A DNA stretch of 64,000 bases from Corynebacterium mycetoides (GCF_900103625.1 NZ_LT629700.1:186001-250000), one strand, 5' to 3'. Positions 1 to 10,295 are shown, counted from the stretch's first letter. Notes: a model not told the origin generated them from the sequence alone. Numbers and translations are program-made.

Positions 1-578
1 TGCTCACACTCGCTTTCGCAACCGGCACCGAGCCCGGCAAATGGTTCCGGCGCTACCTCGAGGCCACCGACCACGGCTTGGACGCGCGCGGCGCGGACGA
101 CCCGCTGTCGCTTCTTGAGGCCGGCGAGTGCGTCGTTGCCTTGATGCGGCTTCCGGATGCGCGCGTAAGCGAGGAGCACCACCGGGTGATCCTCTACGAG
201 GAGGCCCCCGGGGTCGCGGTGCCCAAAGGGTCGCTCTATGCGGAACTCGGGGAGCGCGTGCTTATCGACGACCTTGCCGACGAACCGGTGAACTTCGCCT
301 ACGCGCCGGGGGCCGAGATAGACCAGTTGCGCGCTGCGCTACAGGTGGTTGCCGCGAATGTCGGGGTGGCGTTCGCCCCGAAGCCGCTGCTCAAGGCGCT
401 GTCCAAGAAGCAGGTCACGGTGCTGGACGTGGAGGGTGAGACGACCCCGGTGGCGCTGGTGTGGCGCAAATCCGACGACGGGGACGCGGTGCAGGACTTC
501 GTCGGAATCGCGAAGGGGCGCAGCGTCAGATCGTCGCGCAACGCCCCGCGAAAAGCGCGGACGAGGAAATATCGTTAA
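1..578 (+). CDS. LysR-type substrate-binding-domain protein, 5' partial
   Basis: The reading frame is open from position 3 and enters from outside the window, so the true start is not visible. The visible stretch reads like the effector-binding (periplasmic-binding-fold) half of a LysR-type protein that corynebacteria encode without an obvious DNA-binding domain. It begins with a segment containing FATGTEPGKWFRRY and continues through alternating strand/helix blocks. The C-terminus is a short, very basic low-complexity tail (SSRNAPRKARTRKYR). A ligand-sensing regulator role is inferred from family resemblance only; the HTH region, if any, lies outside the window. Confidence 0.6.
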   Translation, partial: LTLAFATGTEPGKWFRRYLEATDHGLDARGADDPLSLLEAGECVVALMRLPDARVSEEHHRVILYEEAPGVAVPKGSLYAELGERVLIDDLADEPVNFAYAPGAEIDQLRAALQVVAANVGVAFAPKPLLKALSKKQVTVLDVEGETTPVALVWRKSDDGDAVQDFVGIAKGRSVRSSRNAPRKARTRKYR

Positions 579-622
579 CCTGGAGTTCGCACAGTGTTCT
601 TCTAATAAGAAAGGCTTGATAT

Positions 623-1186
623 ATGACTATCAACCGCAAGCTCACAGCAACCCTCGCGGCCGCCGCCCTGGCCACCGGCCTGACGGCGTGCTCCACCGAA
701 GGCGGCTCGGAGGAGACGACCGTCGCAGAAACCGCCACCGAGACCAACACCGAGACCAACACCGAGACCACGACTGAGGCTCCGGAGGGCACCGAGACCA
801 CTGCGGGCACAGTGCCGGTGACCACCGCCGACGGCGCGCAGGCAATGGTCCCCGCCGGGGTCAAGGAGGCCATGGACACCCACGCCCAGCCCGAGTGGGG
901 CGAGCCGCTCAGCGTCGAGGAGACGGAGGGTGGCTGGATCGTCGCGTACGACGACGGCCACTACGTCACGTGGAACGAGAACACGGGCGGCGCGCCGACC
1001 TGGGGCGAGATCGCCAACAACTGGCTGACCACCGTCGAGCCCGAGCAGGGGCTCGGCTTCCCGGTCGCCGCCGAGACGCAGCTCCCCGACCAGTCCGGCT
1101 GGGTCCAGGAGTTTGAGCACGGCACCATCGAGTGGACCCGCGGTGAGGACGGACTGTTCCAGGCGAACGTGAACGTCACCCACTAG
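623..1186 (+). CDS. LGFP-motif lipoprotein
   Basis: This 187-residue protein is exported and lipid-anchored: a short basic N-terminus and hydrophobic core lead to a lipobox LTAC with the modified Cys at residue 23. A Thr/Glu-rich linker of about 45 residues with TETNTETNTETT repeats follows. The C-terminal half contains an LGFP-type repeat (PTWGEIANNW, then GLGFP, then a WVQEFEHGTIEW segment). LGFP repeats in Corynebacteriales are associated with cell-envelope proteins and are thought to help hold them in the wall. An AAAGG element lies upstream of the ATG. The GNAT gene follows 11 bases downstream on the same strand. The specific function is unknown. Confidence 0.75.
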   Translation: MTINRKLTATLAAAALATGLTACSTEGGSEETTVAETATETNTETNTETTTEAPEGTETTAGTVPVTTADGAQAMVPAGVKEAMDTHAQPEWGEPLSVEETEGGWIVAYDDGHYVTWNENTGGAPTWGEIANNWLTTVEPEQGLGFPVAAETQLPDQSGWVQEFEHGTIEWTRGEDGLFQANVNVTH

Positions 1187-1197
1187 AGTTAGGCACC

Positions 1198-1755
1198 ATG
1201 TCAGATCCGACACGAAACGGTTTCCAGCTCCGCCCCATCCGCCCCGAGGACTACCCGCAGGTCCGGGAGATTTATGAAATGGGCCTGCACTCGGGTCACG
1301 CGACGTACGAGACGAAGGGGCAGAACTGGGAGGAGTTCCGCTACAAGAAGATTATGGAAACCGTCTTCGTTGCCGTCGACGTCGAGGACGACGCGCGGAT
1401 CCTCGGCTGGGTGTCGGCCGCCAAGGCGTCGACACGCAGCGTGTTCCACGGGGTGGTGGAGGATTCCATCTACATCCACCCCGACGCGCGCGGCAACGGG
1501 GTGTCCGGCGCGCTTTTAGACAAGCTGATTGAGACCTGCATCGCCCTGGATAAGTGGTCCATACACTCGTGGATTTTCCCGGAGAACGAGGGCTCGGCCC
1601 GGCTGCACGTCTCCCGCGGCTTTGTGAAGGTGGGGACGTTTAGCCAGATGGCGAAAATGACGTACGGCGAACTCGAGGGCCAGTGGCGCGACACCGACGT
1701 CTACGAGCTCCTGCTGCCGACTCCCGACGAGAAGAGCCGGCAGGCTTCCCAGTAA
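1198..1755 (+). CDS. GNAT-family N-acetyltransferase (phosphinothricin/MnaT-like)
   Basis: This is a 185-residue cytoplasmic acyltransferase of the GNAT fold. The N-terminal LRPIRPEDYPQVREIYE is the typical first strand and helix. A central IYIHPDARGNGVSGALLDKL matches the acetyl-CoA pyrophosphate-binding loop (R/Q-x-x-G-x-G/A). The SWIFPENEGSARLHVSRGFVKVGT stretch is the usual C-terminal motif for the Pat/Bar-like amino-acid N-acyltransferases. The likely substrate is an amino acid analogue or similar small amine, but the exact one cannot be read from sequence. It is convergent with the MFS gene, leaving only 7 bases between the two stop codons. Confidence 0.75.
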   Translation: MSDPTRNGFQLRPIRPEDYPQVREIYEMGLHSGHATYETKGQNWEEFRYKKIMETVFVAVDVEDDARILGWVSAAKASTRSVFHGVVEDSIYIHPDARGNGVSGALLDKLIETCIALDKWSIHSWIFPENEGSARLHVSRGFVKVGTFSQMAKMTYGELEGQWRDTDVYELLLPTPDEKSRQASQ

Positions 1756-1762
1756 CCCCCTT

Positions 1763-3256
1763 TTAAGAAAGGGTCTCCTTCAGCGGCTCTTCCTTCACCG
1801 GCAGGAGGAGCGCCAATGCGAAGAGCGTCATTGGCACCATGAGCAGGAAGACGGGTGTCAGGCCGTCGTTGTAGCTCGAGACCACGGCGGTGTGCAGCGG
1901 CTCCGGCAACGCCGCCACAGACCCGGGGGTGAGGCTGTTGAACCCCCCGCCGGAGGGGAGCAACTCGGCGGGCAGCCGCTCCTCCAGGTTGCGGCGCACG
2001 TTGTGGATGAACAGGGAGCCCACCAGCGAGGCTCCCACCGCGGAGCCGAGCTGACGGAAGAAGTTGTTCGTCGCGGTCGCCGTGCCCACCACCGCGAGCG
2101 GGAACGAGTTCTGCACGATGAGGACGAGCACCTGCATGACCAGGCCGAGTCCGAAGCCGAAGATGAACATGTAGGTTCCCAGGACGACGAGGCTCGACGA
2201 GGCGTCGAGACGCGAAAACAGGAACAGGCCGAGCGCCATGATCCCCATGCCGACGATCGGGTAGATCTTGTAGCGCCCCGTGCGGGCGATGACAAACCCG
2301 ATGGCTACGCCGACCACGAGCAGGCCAATGACCATGGGGACCATCATGAGGCCGGCCTCCGTCGGGGTCAGGCCGTGCACCATCTGCAGGTAGGTGGGCA
2401 GGTAACCCAGCGCGCCCATCATGGCGAAGCCGAGGACGATGCCCGCGGCGGTGGTCAGAGCCATGTTTCGGTTGGCAAACAGCTGCATCGGGATGAGCGG
2501 GTTCGCCGCGCGCAGCTCCACGAACACGAACAGGGCGGAGGACACGATGGCCACGATGATGAGGCTCACGATGGTGGCCGAGCCCCACTCGTACTGCGTT
2601 CCGCCCCAGGTCGTGGTGAGGATCGTGCTCGTCGTTGCCGTGACCATGAGCAGGGTGCCCAGCCAGTCGAAGTGCAACGGCTCGTCGCTGCCCGTGCGCA
2701 GGTGGAGCACGATCGTGCACACCGCGATCGCGGCCAGGCCAAGCGGGATGTTGATCCACAGACCCCAGCGCCAGCCCGGGCCGTCGGTGAACCAGCCGCC
2801 GAGCACGGGGCCGAGCACCGAGGCCACGCCGAACACGGCGCCGATCGCTCCCATGTACTTGCCGCGCTCACGCGCCGGGACGGTCTCGGCGATAATCGCC
2901 TGCGAGTTGACCATCATGCCGCCGGCGCCGAAGCCCTGGACGGCGCGGCCGACGATGAGCAGCCCCATCGTGTCGGCGAAGCCGCCGATCGCGGAGCCGA
3001 TGACGAACAGGGTGATGGAGCCGATGTAGAGCCACTTGCGGCCCAGGCCGTCGCCAAGCTTGCCGTTGAGCGGCATGGCGATCGTCATGGTGACCATGAA
3101 CACCGAGATGACCCAGCTCATGTGCTCCACGCCGCCGAGCTCGCCGACGATGGTGGGCAGCGCGGTGCCGAAGATCATCTGGCCCAGCGAGCTCATGAGC
3201 ATCGTGAGCATGAGGGCGCCGAAGATAATTCCGATTCGGGGTTGTTTGGTTACCAT
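1763..3256 (-). CDS. MFS efflux transporter, DHA2 (EmrB/QacA) family
   Basis: This 497-residue integral membrane protein has about 14 hydrophobic segments, the number expected for proton-coupled DHA2 drug exporters. The motif [17 protein letters not shown] after the second membrane span is the MFS loop 2-3 signature. The segment [28 protein letters not shown] is the antiporter motif C plus the characteristic DHA2 WRW..WINIP region. I chose the ATG at 3254-3256 (MVTKQPR) over an in-frame upstream start because it overlaps the end of the tetR gene by 7 bases, implying translational coupling. Its substrate is unknown; the upstream TetR repressor probably controls it. Confidence 0.85.
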   Translation of the reverse strand: MVTKQPRIGIIFGALMLTMLMSSLGQMIFGTALPTIVGELGGVEHMSWVISVFMVTMTIAMPLNGKLGDGLGRKWLYIGSITLFVIGSAIGGFADTMGLLIVGRAVQGFGAGGMMVNSQAIIAETVPARERGKYMGAIGAVFGVASVLGPVLGGWFTDGPGWRWGLWINIPLGLAAIAVCTIVLHLRTGSDEPLHFDWLGTLLMVTATTSTILTTTWGGTQYEWGSATIVSLIIVAIVSSALFVFVELRAANPLIPMQLFANRNMALTTAAGIVLGFAMMGALGYLPTYLQMVHGLTPTEAGLMMVPMVIGLLVVGVAIGFVIARTGRYKIYPIVGMGIMALGLFLFSRLDASSSLVVLGTYMFIFGFGLGLVMQVLVLIVQNSFPLAVVGTATATNNFFRQLGSAVGASLVGSLFIHNVRRNLEERLPAELLPSGGGFNSLTPGSVAALPEPLHTAVVSSYNDGLTPVFLLMVPMTLFALALLLPVKEEPLKETLS

Positions 3257-3885
3257 GCGAGCTCCTTGCACAGGTCTGAATAGATGCGGGCTGCACTGCG
3301 CAGGCTCGCGAGCGGGGCTTCCCCGTCGGTGGGGAAGTGGGGGTTGGTCAGGTACAGCGACAGGGCGCTGCGGTACATCTCGATGATGGCGTGGATTTCG
3401 ACCTCCACGGGCACATCCGCCAGTGTGCGGTCGTCGGGGAAGTGCTCGAAATGCTTGCCGACGCTCTCCGCCAACGCGGTCAGTCTCTCCACCCGCCGCG
3501 TGTGCACGGCGTGGGCCAGCGACGGGTCCTCGGCCAAGAGAGTGCGGCGGCGCGCGGACAACTCCGGGTCGTGCCTCTGGTCGCGTTCGCGCAGCTGGGA
3601 GAGGACAAGTTCCACCACGTTGTCTGTTTGGGTGGTGGCGATGGTGTCCAGGGCGGCGTCATCAAGCTCGAACGGGAAGGTGCCGATGACGGCCTCGTCC
3701 TTGGACGAGACGTAGTTGAAGAACGTGCGCCGCGAAATGTCCGCGGCGTCGCAGATATCCTCCACGGTCACGGAGTCGAACCCGTGCCGTTCGACGAGCT
3801 CCAGGGCTTCGTCTGTGATGCGGCGCTGCGTTGTCAGGCGCTTGCGCTCGCGTAAACCTGACGATTTTGTCACGGGGTGCAACAT
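3250..3885 (-). CDS. TetR-family transcriptional repressor
   Basis: This is a 211-residue DNA-binding regulator. Residues about 18-65 form the TetR HTH ([15 protein letters not shown], then [21 protein letters not shown], then SSKDEAVIG), followed by an all-helical ligand-binding domain. It is the first gene of a two-gene operon with the DHA2 efflux pump, which it overlaps by 7 bases. A perfect 9+9 inverted repeat lies across its own start codon (3871-3896), so autoregulation together with repression of the pump is likely. The inducer is unknown, probably a substrate of the pump. Confidence 0.85.
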   Translation of the reverse strand: MLHPVTKSSGLRERKRLTTQRRITDEALELVERHGFDSVTVEDICDAADISRRTFFNYVSSKDEAVIGTFPFELDDAALDTIATTQTDNVVELVLSQLRERDQRHDPELSARRRTLLAEDPSLAHAVHTRRVERLTALAESVGKHFEHFPDDRTLADVPVEVEIHAIIEMYRSALSLYLTNPHFPTDGEAPLASLRSAARIYSDLCKELAW

Positions 3886-3896
3886 TACACCCCGTG
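3871..3896. promoter_or_regulatory. Probable TetR operator over the tetR start codon
   Basis: A perfect inverted repeat CACGGGGTG - 8 bases - CACCCCGTG lies across the tetR start codon (ATG at 3883-3885 on the minus strand). On the minus strand a TGTAAT hexamer, a close match to a -10 box, sits inside the repeat, so the transcript would have almost no leader. Position and symmetry fit an autoregulatory TetR operator; binding itself is inferred. Confidence 0.6.
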
Positions 3897-3909
3897 CAAA
3901 ATTAGCGCA

Positions 3910-5310
3910 TTAGTTGCGGTCGGTGTTCGCCATCGACAGCACGTCCAGGCGGCGGTCGAGCTCCTCCTCGGTGAGCTTGTCGCCGTCGACGAAGCCCAAG
4001 TCGATCACCGTCTCGCGGATGGTCTTGCCGTCCTTCAGCGCGGTCTTGGCCACCTTCGCGGCGTTTTCGTACCCGATCGCGGAGTTCAGCGGGGTCACGA
4101 TCGACGGGGACGACTCGGCCAGGGTGCGCATGCGCTCGACGTTCGGCTCGATGCCGTCGACAAGCTTGGTGGCGAACTGGCGGGCGGTGTTCGCCAGCAG
4201 GCGGGCGGACTCGAGCACGTTGCGCGCCATCACCGGGATAAACACGTTGAGCTCGAACTGGCCCTGGGTGCCGGCGAACGCGACGGTGGCGTCGTTGCCG
4301 ATGACCTGCGCGGAGACCTGGGTGGCGGTCTCGCACAGCACCGGGTTGACCTTGCCCGGCATGATGGAGGAGCCCGGCTGTAGGTCCGGCAGGTGGATCT
4401 CGCCGAAGCCGGCGAGCGGGCCGGAGCCCATGAGGCGGATGTCGTTGGCAATCTTGTACAGGGAGACGGCCACCGAGCGCATCGCGCCAGAGAACTCCAC
4501 GAGCGCGTCGCGGTTGGCCTGGGCCTCGAAGTGGTTCTTCGCCTCGGAGAGCTCGTTCACGCCGGTGAGCGACTTGAGCTCGGCGGTGACTTTCGCGCCG
4601 AAGTCGGCCGGGGTGTTGATGCCGGTGCCCACGGCGGTGCCGCCGATGGCGAGCTCGCCGAGGTGCTCGAGGGTGGACTCGATGCGGCGGATGCCCAGCT
4701 CGATCTGGCGGGCGTAGCCGGAGAACTCCTGGCCCAGGGTGACCGGGGTGGCGTCCATGAGGTGGGTGCGGCCGGACTTGACCACGGTGTGCCACTCGCG
4801 CGCCTTGGCCTCGAGGGAGGCGTGGAGCACCTGCAGGCCCGGGATCAGGTCTTCGACGGCGGCCTCGGTGGCGGCGACGTGGGTCGCGGTGGGGAAGGTG
4901 TCGTTGGAGGACTGGCCCATGTTGACGTCGTCGTTGGGGTGGACCTCCACGCCGTTCGCCTTCGCAATGGAGGCGATGACCTCGTTGGCGTTCATGTTCG
5001 AGGAGGTGCCCGAGCCGGTCTGGAAGACGTCGATGGGGAACTGGTCGTCGTGCTGGCCCTCGGCGATCTCCTTCGCCGCCGCGATGATCGCGTCCGCCTT
5101 GGCGGCATCCAGGTTGCCCATGTCCTTGTTCACCTGGGCGCAGGCGGCCTTGAGCAGGCCGAGGGCGCGGATCTGCTGCGACTCCAGGCCGCGGCCGGAG
5201 ATGGGGAAGTTCTCCACGGCACGCTGCGTCTGGGCGCGCCACAGCGCGTCCACCGGGACCTTGACCTCGCCCATGGTGTCGTGCTCGATGCGGTATTCCT
5301 GTTCAGCCAT
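3910..5310 (-). CDS. fumC: Class II fumarate hydratase
   Basis: This 466-residue cytoplasmic enzyme interconverts fumarate and L-malate in the TCA cycle without an iron-sulfur cluster. It has the usual length of the fumarase/aspartase superfamily and its signature [11 protein letters not shown] at about residues 311-321, plus the substrate-site motifs GSGTSSNMN and [16 protein letters not shown]. FumC rather than aspartase is supported by the close match to bacterial FumC at the N-terminus ([20 protein letters not shown]). It lies 42 bases downstream of glpX on the same strand, so the two may be co-transcribed. Confidence 0.95.
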   Translation of the reverse strand: MAEQEYRIEHDTMGEVKVPVDALWRAQTQRAVENFPISGRGLESQQIRALGLLKAACAQVNKDMGNLDAAKADAIIAAAKEIAEGQHDDQFPIDVFQTGSGTSSNMNANEVIASIAKANGVEVHPNDDVNMGQSSNDTFPTATHVAATEAAVEDLIPGLQVLHASLEAKAREWHTVVKSGRTHLMDATPVTLGQEFSGYARQIELGIRRIESTLEHLGELAIGGTAVGTGINTPADFGAKVTAELKSLTGVNELSEAKNHFEAQANRDALVEFSGAMRSVAVSLYKIANDIRLMGSGPLAGFGEIHLPDLQPGSSIMPGKVNPVLCETATQVSAQVIGNDATVAFAGTQGQFELNVFIPVMARNVLESARLLANTARQFATKLVDGIEPNVERMRTLAESSPSIVTPLNSAIGYENAAKVAKTALKDGKTIRETVIDLGFVDGDKLTEEELDRRLDVLSMANTDRN

Positions 5311-5352
5311 TGTGACTCCTTTTCGTGTGTTCGTTTCGCTTCTCGGGGTTTC

Positions 5353-6372
5353 TTATTCTGTCGGATCAGAGTAGTCGACCACGGAAAACTCCTGCAGCTT
5401 GGAAAGCTGGTGGAGCGACTCCACGTAGCGCACGGTGCCGGAGGTGCCGCGCATCACCAGAGAGCGGGTGGTCGCGCCGTTCTTGCGGTAGGACACCCCG
5501 CGCAGCATGTCGCCGTTGGTCACGCCCGTGGCAGCGAAGTAGCAGTTGTCGGTGGAGACGAGGTCGTTGATGGTGAGCACGCGGTCCAGGTCGTGGCCGG
5601 CGGCCAGAACACGCTCACGCTCCGCGTCGTTCTGTGGGGCGAGCTGCCCCTGGATCTCGCCGCCGAGGCACTTGAGCGCACACGCCGCGATGACGCCCTC
5701 CGGGGTGCCGCCGATGCCCATCATCAGGTCGATGGAGTTCGTGTCCTGTGCCGCGGCGATGGCGCCTGCGACGTCGCCGTCCATGATGAAGCGGACCTTC
5801 GCGCCGGCGTCCCGGATCTCCGCGACGAGCTTCTCGTGGCGCGGGCGGTCGAGCACCACCACGGTGACCTCGGAGGGTTTGACACCCTTGGCGGACGCCA
5901 CGGCGCGCACGTTGTCCGCCACCGACGCCGTGATGTCGATCTTTCCGGCGGCCTCCGGGCCGACAGCGATCTTGTTCATGTAGAACGCATCCGTCGGGTT
6001 GAACATGGAGCCGCGCTCGGCAGCGGCGATGACCGAGATGGCGTTGGGGCGTCCCTCCGCCATGAGCCGCGTGCCGTCGACAGGGTCGACCGCGAGATCG
6101 ACCTTGGCGCCCTCGCCGTTGCCCACCTTCTCGCCGTTGTACAGCATCGGGGCCTCGTCTTTCTCGCCCTCGCCGATGATGATCACGCCGTCCATGGTCA
6201 CGGAGTTGATCATCTTGCGCATGGCGTCGACCGCCGCGCCGTCGCCTTCGTTCTTCTTGCCGCGGCCCACCCAGCGCCCGGACGCGAGCGCCGCCGCCTC
6301 CGTGACGCGCACGAGCTCCAGCGCGAGGTTGCGGTCCGGGTTCATGGGGTCCCGTGCGGTCTGGTCAGTCAT
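5353..6372 (-). CDS. glpX: Class II fructose-1,6-bisphosphatase
   Basis: This 339-residue enzyme hydrolyses fructose 1,6-bisphosphate to fructose 6-phosphate for gluconeogenesis. In corynebacteria GlpX is the main FBPase. The class II metal and substrate motifs are clear: [14 protein letters not shown] near residue 65 and [13 protein letters not shown] near residue 97. Length matches the family. It is followed by fumC after 42 bases. A palindromic element in the divergent intergenic region (6424-6450) may control it. Confidence 0.94.
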   Translation of the reverse strand: MTDQTARDPMNPDRNLALELVRVTEAAALASGRWVGRGKKNEGDGAAVDAMRKMINSVTMDGVIIIGEGEKDEAPMLYNGEKVGNGEGAKVDLAVDPVDGTRLMAEGRPNAISVIAAAERGSMFNPTDAFYMNKIAVGPEAAGKIDITASVADNVRAVASAKGVKPSEVTVVVLDRPRHEKLVAEIRDAGAKVRFIMDGDVAGAIAAAQDTNSIDLMMGIGGTPEGVIAACALKCLGGEIQGQLAPQNDAERERVLAAGHDLDRVLTINDLVSTDNCYFAATGVTNGDMLRGVSYRKNGATTRSLVMRGTSGTVRYVESLHQLSKLQEFSVVDYSDPTE

Positions 6373-6423
6373 CGAAGGCAGCCTCCTGAGGTTGTGAAAA
6401 TGTCAAAGATTTCCCCCCATTGT

Positions 6424-6450
6424 GACACTTAAGGCATATTCTTAGGTGTC
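6424..6450. promoter_or_regulatory. Operator-like palindrome between glpX and the DUF4245 gene
   Basis: The sequence GACACTTAAG - 7 bases - CTTAGGTGTC is a 10+10 inverted repeat with one mismatch pair. It lies in the 127-base divergent intergenic region, 52 bases upstream of the glpX start. Size and spacing fit a dimeric repressor or activator site. The cognate protein is not identifiable from the window. Confidence 0.5.
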
Positions 6451-6499
6451 CGCGCTGCCAATTCGGGGGTGAGCGGGTGGACATGCGATACTGAGGCTC

Positions 6500-7072
6500 G
6501 TGTCAGGCGAGAATAAACCCCGCATTTTCCAGGACGGCCGCGACATGCTGATCAACGTGGTGATCATCGTCGCCGCCATGCTCGTCGTCGTTGGTTTCAC
6601 CGGGCTGTGCACGTTCGACCCGGGCGCTCCCGAGCAGGGGCCGGTGCAGGAGGTGGACGCGCGATCGTTTCTGGACCTCGAGTCGCGCGCCGTCGACTTC
6701 CCCGTGCGCTACCCGGAGATGCCGGAGGGGTGGACCACCAACTCCGCCCGCCGTGGCATGATCGCTGGCGCCCCCGCGCCCGTCATCGGCTGGGTCACCC
6801 CGGGCGGCGGATACCTCCAGCTGACCCAGACGGGCGCGCCGCTTGACGACGCCGTCCGGTCCCTCGATCCCGATCCCCGCCAGCTCTCCGGGACGCAGGA
6901 GGTGGGCGGCGCGGTAGCCAGCATCTACACCTCCGACAGCGCCGATGTGCGCGACGTGTGGGCGGTGGACACGGGAGACGCGCGCCTGCTCGTCACCGGC
7001 GCCGCGACGCCGGAGGAGTTCCGCGAGCTCGTCGGCGCGGCGGTGCGCACGGCGCCCCTGACGGGCGCCTGA
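6500..7072 (+). CDS. DUF4245 family membrane-anchored protein
   Basis: This 190-residue protein starts at GTG. An N-terminal cytoplasmic stretch of about 18 residues (with RIFQDGRDML) is followed by a single membrane segment (INVVIIVAAMLVVVGFTGLC). An extracytoplasmic domain of about 150 residues follows, with the motif WTTNSARR and a repeated strand pattern typical of DUF4245. The family is restricted to actinobacteria and often sits beside glpX, as here. Its function is not established. Confidence 0.8.
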   Translation: MSGENKPRIFQDGRDMLINVVIIVAAMLVVVGFTGLCTFDPGAPEQGPVQEVDARSFLDLESRAVDFPVRYPEMPEGWTTNSARRGMIAGAPAPVIGWVTPGGGYLQLTQTGAPLDDAVRSLDPDPRQLSGTQEVGGAVASIYTSDSADVRDVWAVDTGDARLLVTGAATPEEFRELVGAAVRTAPLTGA

Positions 7073-7084
7073 CCCACTTAAGAC

Positions 7085-7348
7085 TTAAGACTCTGAAGTG
7101 CCCGATTCAGCCCCGCCGATGGCTTGCTCGACGCGTGCGGAGGCGCCGTCGAGAAGCACCTCGCAGCGTTTGGCGAGCGCCTCGCCCCGCTCCCAGTACT
7201 TCAGCGATTCGTCGAGGCTCATCTGGCCCAGCTCGAGAATCTTGACCGTCTCAACGAGCTCGTCGCGCGCCTGCTCGTAGGTGAGCGTGGCGGGGTCGGG
7301 GAAGGCGTTGTCGCCGGCCTGGCCGGAGCCGAAGGTGTTCTCGGACAT
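7085..7348 (-). CDS. xseB: Exonuclease VII small subunit
   Basis: This 87-residue helical protein is the small subunit of exonuclease VII, which degrades single-stranded DNA in both directions during mismatch repair and recombination. The conserved XseB core is present: [16 protein letters not shown], then [20 protein letters not shown]. It lies 23 bases downstream of xseA in the same orientation, the standard arrangement of the operon. Confidence 0.92.
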   Translation of the reverse strand: MSENTFGSGQAGDNAFPDPATLTYEQARDELVETVKILELGQMSLDESLKYWERGEALAKRCEVLLDGASARVEQAIGGAESGTSES

Positions 7349-7371
7349 TGAAAGGGGTACTCCTTGATCAG

Positions 7372-8613
7372 TTAATCGGCGGGGGTGGTGGACATGGAGA
7401 CGGCGGTGACGGAGCCGTCCGCCACGCGGATGCGCAACTGCGAGCCCGGCGGGGACTGCACGATGCCGGTGACAACCTCGGGGCCGGACCCGTCGCGCGG
7501 GATGACCTGGACGACCGCGTAGCCCCGCGCCAGCGTGGCCGACGGCCCCAGCGCTGCCACCTGGGAGCGCAGGGCCGCCACGCGGTTGGATTCCTGGCGC
7601 AGGAGGTAGTCCACGTCGCGGCGGATGAGAGCCACTGCGCGACCGACCTCCTCGCGGCGGCGCGTCAAGGAGGACATCGGGTCCGCCAAAACCGGGCGGG
7701 TGCGCACGGCCTGTAACGCGGAGCGCTCGCGGTGAACCCAGCCACGCAGGGCGGCGTTTTTGCGCGAACGCGCCTCCGTAATAAAGGCGAGCTCCTGGGC
7801 GGCGTCCGGCACGACGCGCTTCGCGGCGTCAGTGGGCGTGGCCGCGCGCAGGTCCGCGACGTTGTCCAGCACGGGGTTGTCGGGCTCGTGCCCGATCGCG
7901 GAAACAACGGGGGTGCGTGCCGCGGCGACGGCGCGCTGCAGTGCCTCCTCGGAAAACGGCAGCAGGTCCTCCACCGAGCCGCCGCCGCGGGCGATGATGA
8001 TGACATCGACGTCTCGGTCGGCGTCGAGCTGCCCGAGCGCGGCCACCACCTCGGGCACGGCGTTGGCGCCCTGCACGGCGGTGTTGATCACGCGGAAGCG
8101 CACGGCCGGCCAGCGCGCCTGGGCCACCGACATCACGTCGCGCTCCGCTGCCGAGCCCTTGCCCGTGATCAGGCCGACCGTGGTGGGGAGGTAGGGCAGC
8201 GGGCGTTTGCGGGCAGCGTCAAAAAGGCCCTCGGCCGCAAGCTGCTTGCGCAGCTGCTCGATGCGCGCCAGCAGCTCACCCTCGCCGACGTGGCGGATGT
8301 CCGTGATGTACATCGAAAACGACCCCCGGCCCGCGTAGAAGCTGGGCTTGCCCAGCACCACGACGCGGTCGCCGTCTTTCAGGGGGGTGGGAAGTGAGCG
8401 CAGCAGTGCCGTCTCCGCGGTCAGCTGCACCGAGATCTGCTCCTGGGTGTCGCGCAGCGTGAGGTAGGACATCTTCCACGTGGGCTTGACGTTGATCTGC
8501 GTGAGCTGCCCCTCGACCCAGAGCCAGCCGAGGCGTTCGATCCACTTCTTCACCGTGCCGTTGAGCTTGGACACGGGCCACGGATTCTCGGGCGAACTCT
8601 TCGGTTCCGTCAT
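7372..8613 (-). CDS. xseA: Exonuclease VII large subunit
   Basis: This 413-residue protein is the catalytic subunit of exonuclease VII. An N-terminal OB-fold (about residues 10-110) binds single-stranded DNA. The catalytic domain carries [35 protein letters not shown] and [10 protein letters not shown], all hallmarks of the family. A helical C-terminal part would bind XseB. It is transcribed with xseB and divergently from ispH. Confidence 0.95.
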   Translation of the reverse strand: MTEPKSSPENPWPVSKLNGTVKKWIERLGWLWVEGQLTQINVKPTWKMSYLTLRDTQEQISVQLTAETALLRSLPTPLKDGDRVVVLGKPSFYAGRGSFSMYITDIRHVGEGELLARIEQLRKQLAAEGLFDAARKRPLPYLPTTVGLITGKGSAAERDVMSVAQARWPAVRFRVINTAVQGANAVPEVVAALGQLDADRDVDVIIIARGGGSVEDLLPFSEEALQRAVAAARTPVVSAIGHEPDNPVLDNVADLRAATPTDAAKRVVPDAAQELAFITEARSRKNAALRGWVHRERSALQAVRTRPVLADPMSSLTRRREEVGRAVALIRRDVDYLLRQESNRVAALRSQVAALGPSATLARGYAVVQVIPRDGSGPEVVTGIVQSPPGSQLRIRVADGSVTAVSMSTTPAD

Positions 8614-8709
8614 CTGCGCCCCCTTTCTCGTCCACCTGCGAAGCTACAGATTCTAGCGCGCTACGGCGCCGTCTATCCTTTTAGACTCCTTTTGGATACC
8701 CTAGGTTCC

Positions 8710-9663
8710 ATGACTGAACAGGGAAAAAACGTCCTGCTGGCCGCTCCCCGTGGATACTGCGCCGGCGTGGACCGGGCCGTTGAGACCGTGGAGAAGGCGC
8801 TGGAAATGTACGGCGCCCCCGTCTACGTGCGCAAGCAGATCGTGCACAACCAGTACGTGGTGGAGACCCTGGAGAAGCGCGGCGTGATCTTCGTCGAGGA
8901 GACCGACGAGGTCCCCGAGGGCGCGCACCTGGTGTTCTCCGCGCACGGGATTTCCCCGGCGGTGCGCGAGTCCGCCGTCCAGCGCAACCTGCTCACGCTG
9001 GATGCCACTTGCCCGCTGGTGACCAAGGTGCACAACGAGGCCAAGCGTTTCGCCCGCGACGGCTACCACATCCTGCTCGTCGGCCACGAGGGCCACGAGG
9101 AAGTCGAGGGAACCGCCGGCGAGGCTCCCGAGGTCACCCACCTTGTCGACGGCGTGGGCGGCGTGGACTCCCTGCCCGATTTCCCCGCCGACCAGAAACT
9201 GGTCTGGCTCTCGCAGACGACGCTGTCGGTGGACGAGACCATGGAGATCGTGAACGAGCTGCACGCGCGCTACCCGCACCTGGAGAACCCGCCGAGCGAC
9301 GACATCTGCTACGCCACGCAGAACCGCCAGGTGGCGGTGAAGTCCATCGCCCCCAAGTGCGATCTGATGATCGTGGTGGGGTCCCAGAACTCCTCGAACT
9401 CCAAGCGGCTGGTCGAGGTCGCTCTCGAGGCCGGCTCTCGCGCCTCCTACTTGGTGGATTACGCGCACGAGATCGACGAGGCGTGGCTGGACGGGGTGGA
9501 AACCGTCGGTGTGACCTCCGGCGCGTCCGTGCCTGAGATTCTGGTGCGCGAGGTCATCGAGTTCCTGGATGACCGCGGCTACACCAACGTCGAGCAGGTC
9601 ACGACAACCACGGAATCCATTACGTTCGCGCTTCCGCGCGACCTGCGCGCCGCGCGCGTCTAG
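8710..9663 (+). CDS. ispH: 4-hydroxy-3-methylbut-2-enyl diphosphate reductase
   Basis: This 317-residue iron-sulfur enzyme makes IPP and DMAPP, the last step of the MEP isoprenoid pathway. The three cluster-ligating Cys are in place: [13 protein letters not shown] (Cys17), [12 protein letters not shown] (about Cys101) and ICYATQNRQ (about Cys200). The substrate motif [10 protein letters not shown] is present. I start at the ATG at 8710 (MTEQGKN); an upstream in-frame TTG at 8692 would add six residues not seen in the family. It is convergent with the DUF6542 gene, with three bases between the stops. Confidence 0.95.
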   Translation: MTEQGKNVLLAAPRGYCAGVDRAVETVEKALEMYGAPVYVRKQIVHNQYVVETLEKRGVIFVEETDEVPEGAHLVFSAHGISPAVRESAVQRNLLTLDATCPLVTKVHNEAKRFARDGYHILLVGHEGHEEVEGTAGEAPEVTHLVDGVGGVDSLPDFPADQKLVWLSQTTLSVDETMEIVNELHARYPHLENPPSDDICYATQNRQVAVKSIAPKCDLMIVVGSQNSSNSKRLVEVALEAGSRASYLVDYAHEIDEAWLDGVETVGVTSGASVPEILVREVIEFLDDRGYTNVEQVTTTTESITFALPRDLRAARV

Positions 9664-9666
9664 CGA

Positions 9667-10263
9667 CTAGTCACCGTAGAGGTTGTCGTTGAGCGGGCGG
9701 CGGGCGCGCTCCCGCCGCTCGACGATTTCCTGCAGCTCGCTGACCGTGACGCGTTCCCGCGCCCGGCGCCCCTCGCTGGATGTGCGGCGGTTGCTGCGCG
9801 CCACGCGGCGTCGTTCCGCTCTCTCCTGTCGGGCGACGTTTTCGTTGTGCCGTTTCAGCAACTGCAGGCGCACCAGCGCGATCACGACCGCCCCGAGGGT
9901 GGTCGCGGCGAGCACCGGGAACGTCTGCAGCATCGGGTAGGCGATGACCAGCACATCCGTGCGCGATATCCCGACTCCGCCCGCGGTGGACCCGCTGGCG
10001 ATGAACAACCCCGTTGCCACGATCGCGAGCGCGTAGAGCAGGGGGGTCAGCGCGACGGTGAGAAAGAGCCCGCGGGGGTTGACCGCCGTTGCCACGACGA
10101 TTGTGGCGACGGCGAACAGGGTGAGGAACGGCCAGGAGATGTCCCCCGCGTACACCGACAGCAGCCCTCCGGTGAACAGAGCGGCGCACACGATGGCGAT
10201 GGCTGACCCGGTGGGAAAGCCCTCGAAGGTGGCGCGGGGTTTTCTGGGAGAGGCGTGTGACAC
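9667..10263 (-). CDS. DUF6542 family membrane protein
   Basis: This 198-residue protein has an N-terminal membrane domain with about four hydrophobic segments between residues 18 and 130. A highly charged cytoplasmic tail (Arg/Glu-rich, with RRVARSNRRTSSEGRRARER) follows. This layout and its position beside ispH match the corynebacterial/mycobacterial DUF6542 family, whose function is unknown. Confidence 0.7.
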   Translation of the reverse strand: MSHASPRKPRATFEGFPTGSAIAIVCAALFTGGLLSVYAGDISWPFLTLFAVATIVVATAVNPRGLFLTVALTPLLYALAIVATGLFIASGSTAGGVGISRTDVLVIAYPMLQTFPVLAATTLGAVVIALVRLQLLKRHNENVARQERAERRRVARSNRRTSSEGRRARERVTVSELQEIVERRERARRPLNDNLYGD

Positions 10264-10295
10264 GGTGATTCACCTTACCGGGTGGGACGGGTCAT

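Noticed and set aside
1751..1770. Bidirectional terminator between the GNAT and MFS genes
   Set aside because: Only a 6-bp CCCTTT/AAAGGG stem overlapping coding sequence; too weak to call.
1892..3283. A 463-codon plus-strand frame opposite the MFS gene
   Set aside because: Shadow of the efflux transporter; extreme His/Asp/Arg composition and no recognisable motif.
4393..6432. A 679-codon plus-strand frame opposite fumC and glpX
   Set aside because: It is the antisense shadow of two well-identified genes in GC-rich DNA; its translation is His/Ala/Arg-rich with no domain.
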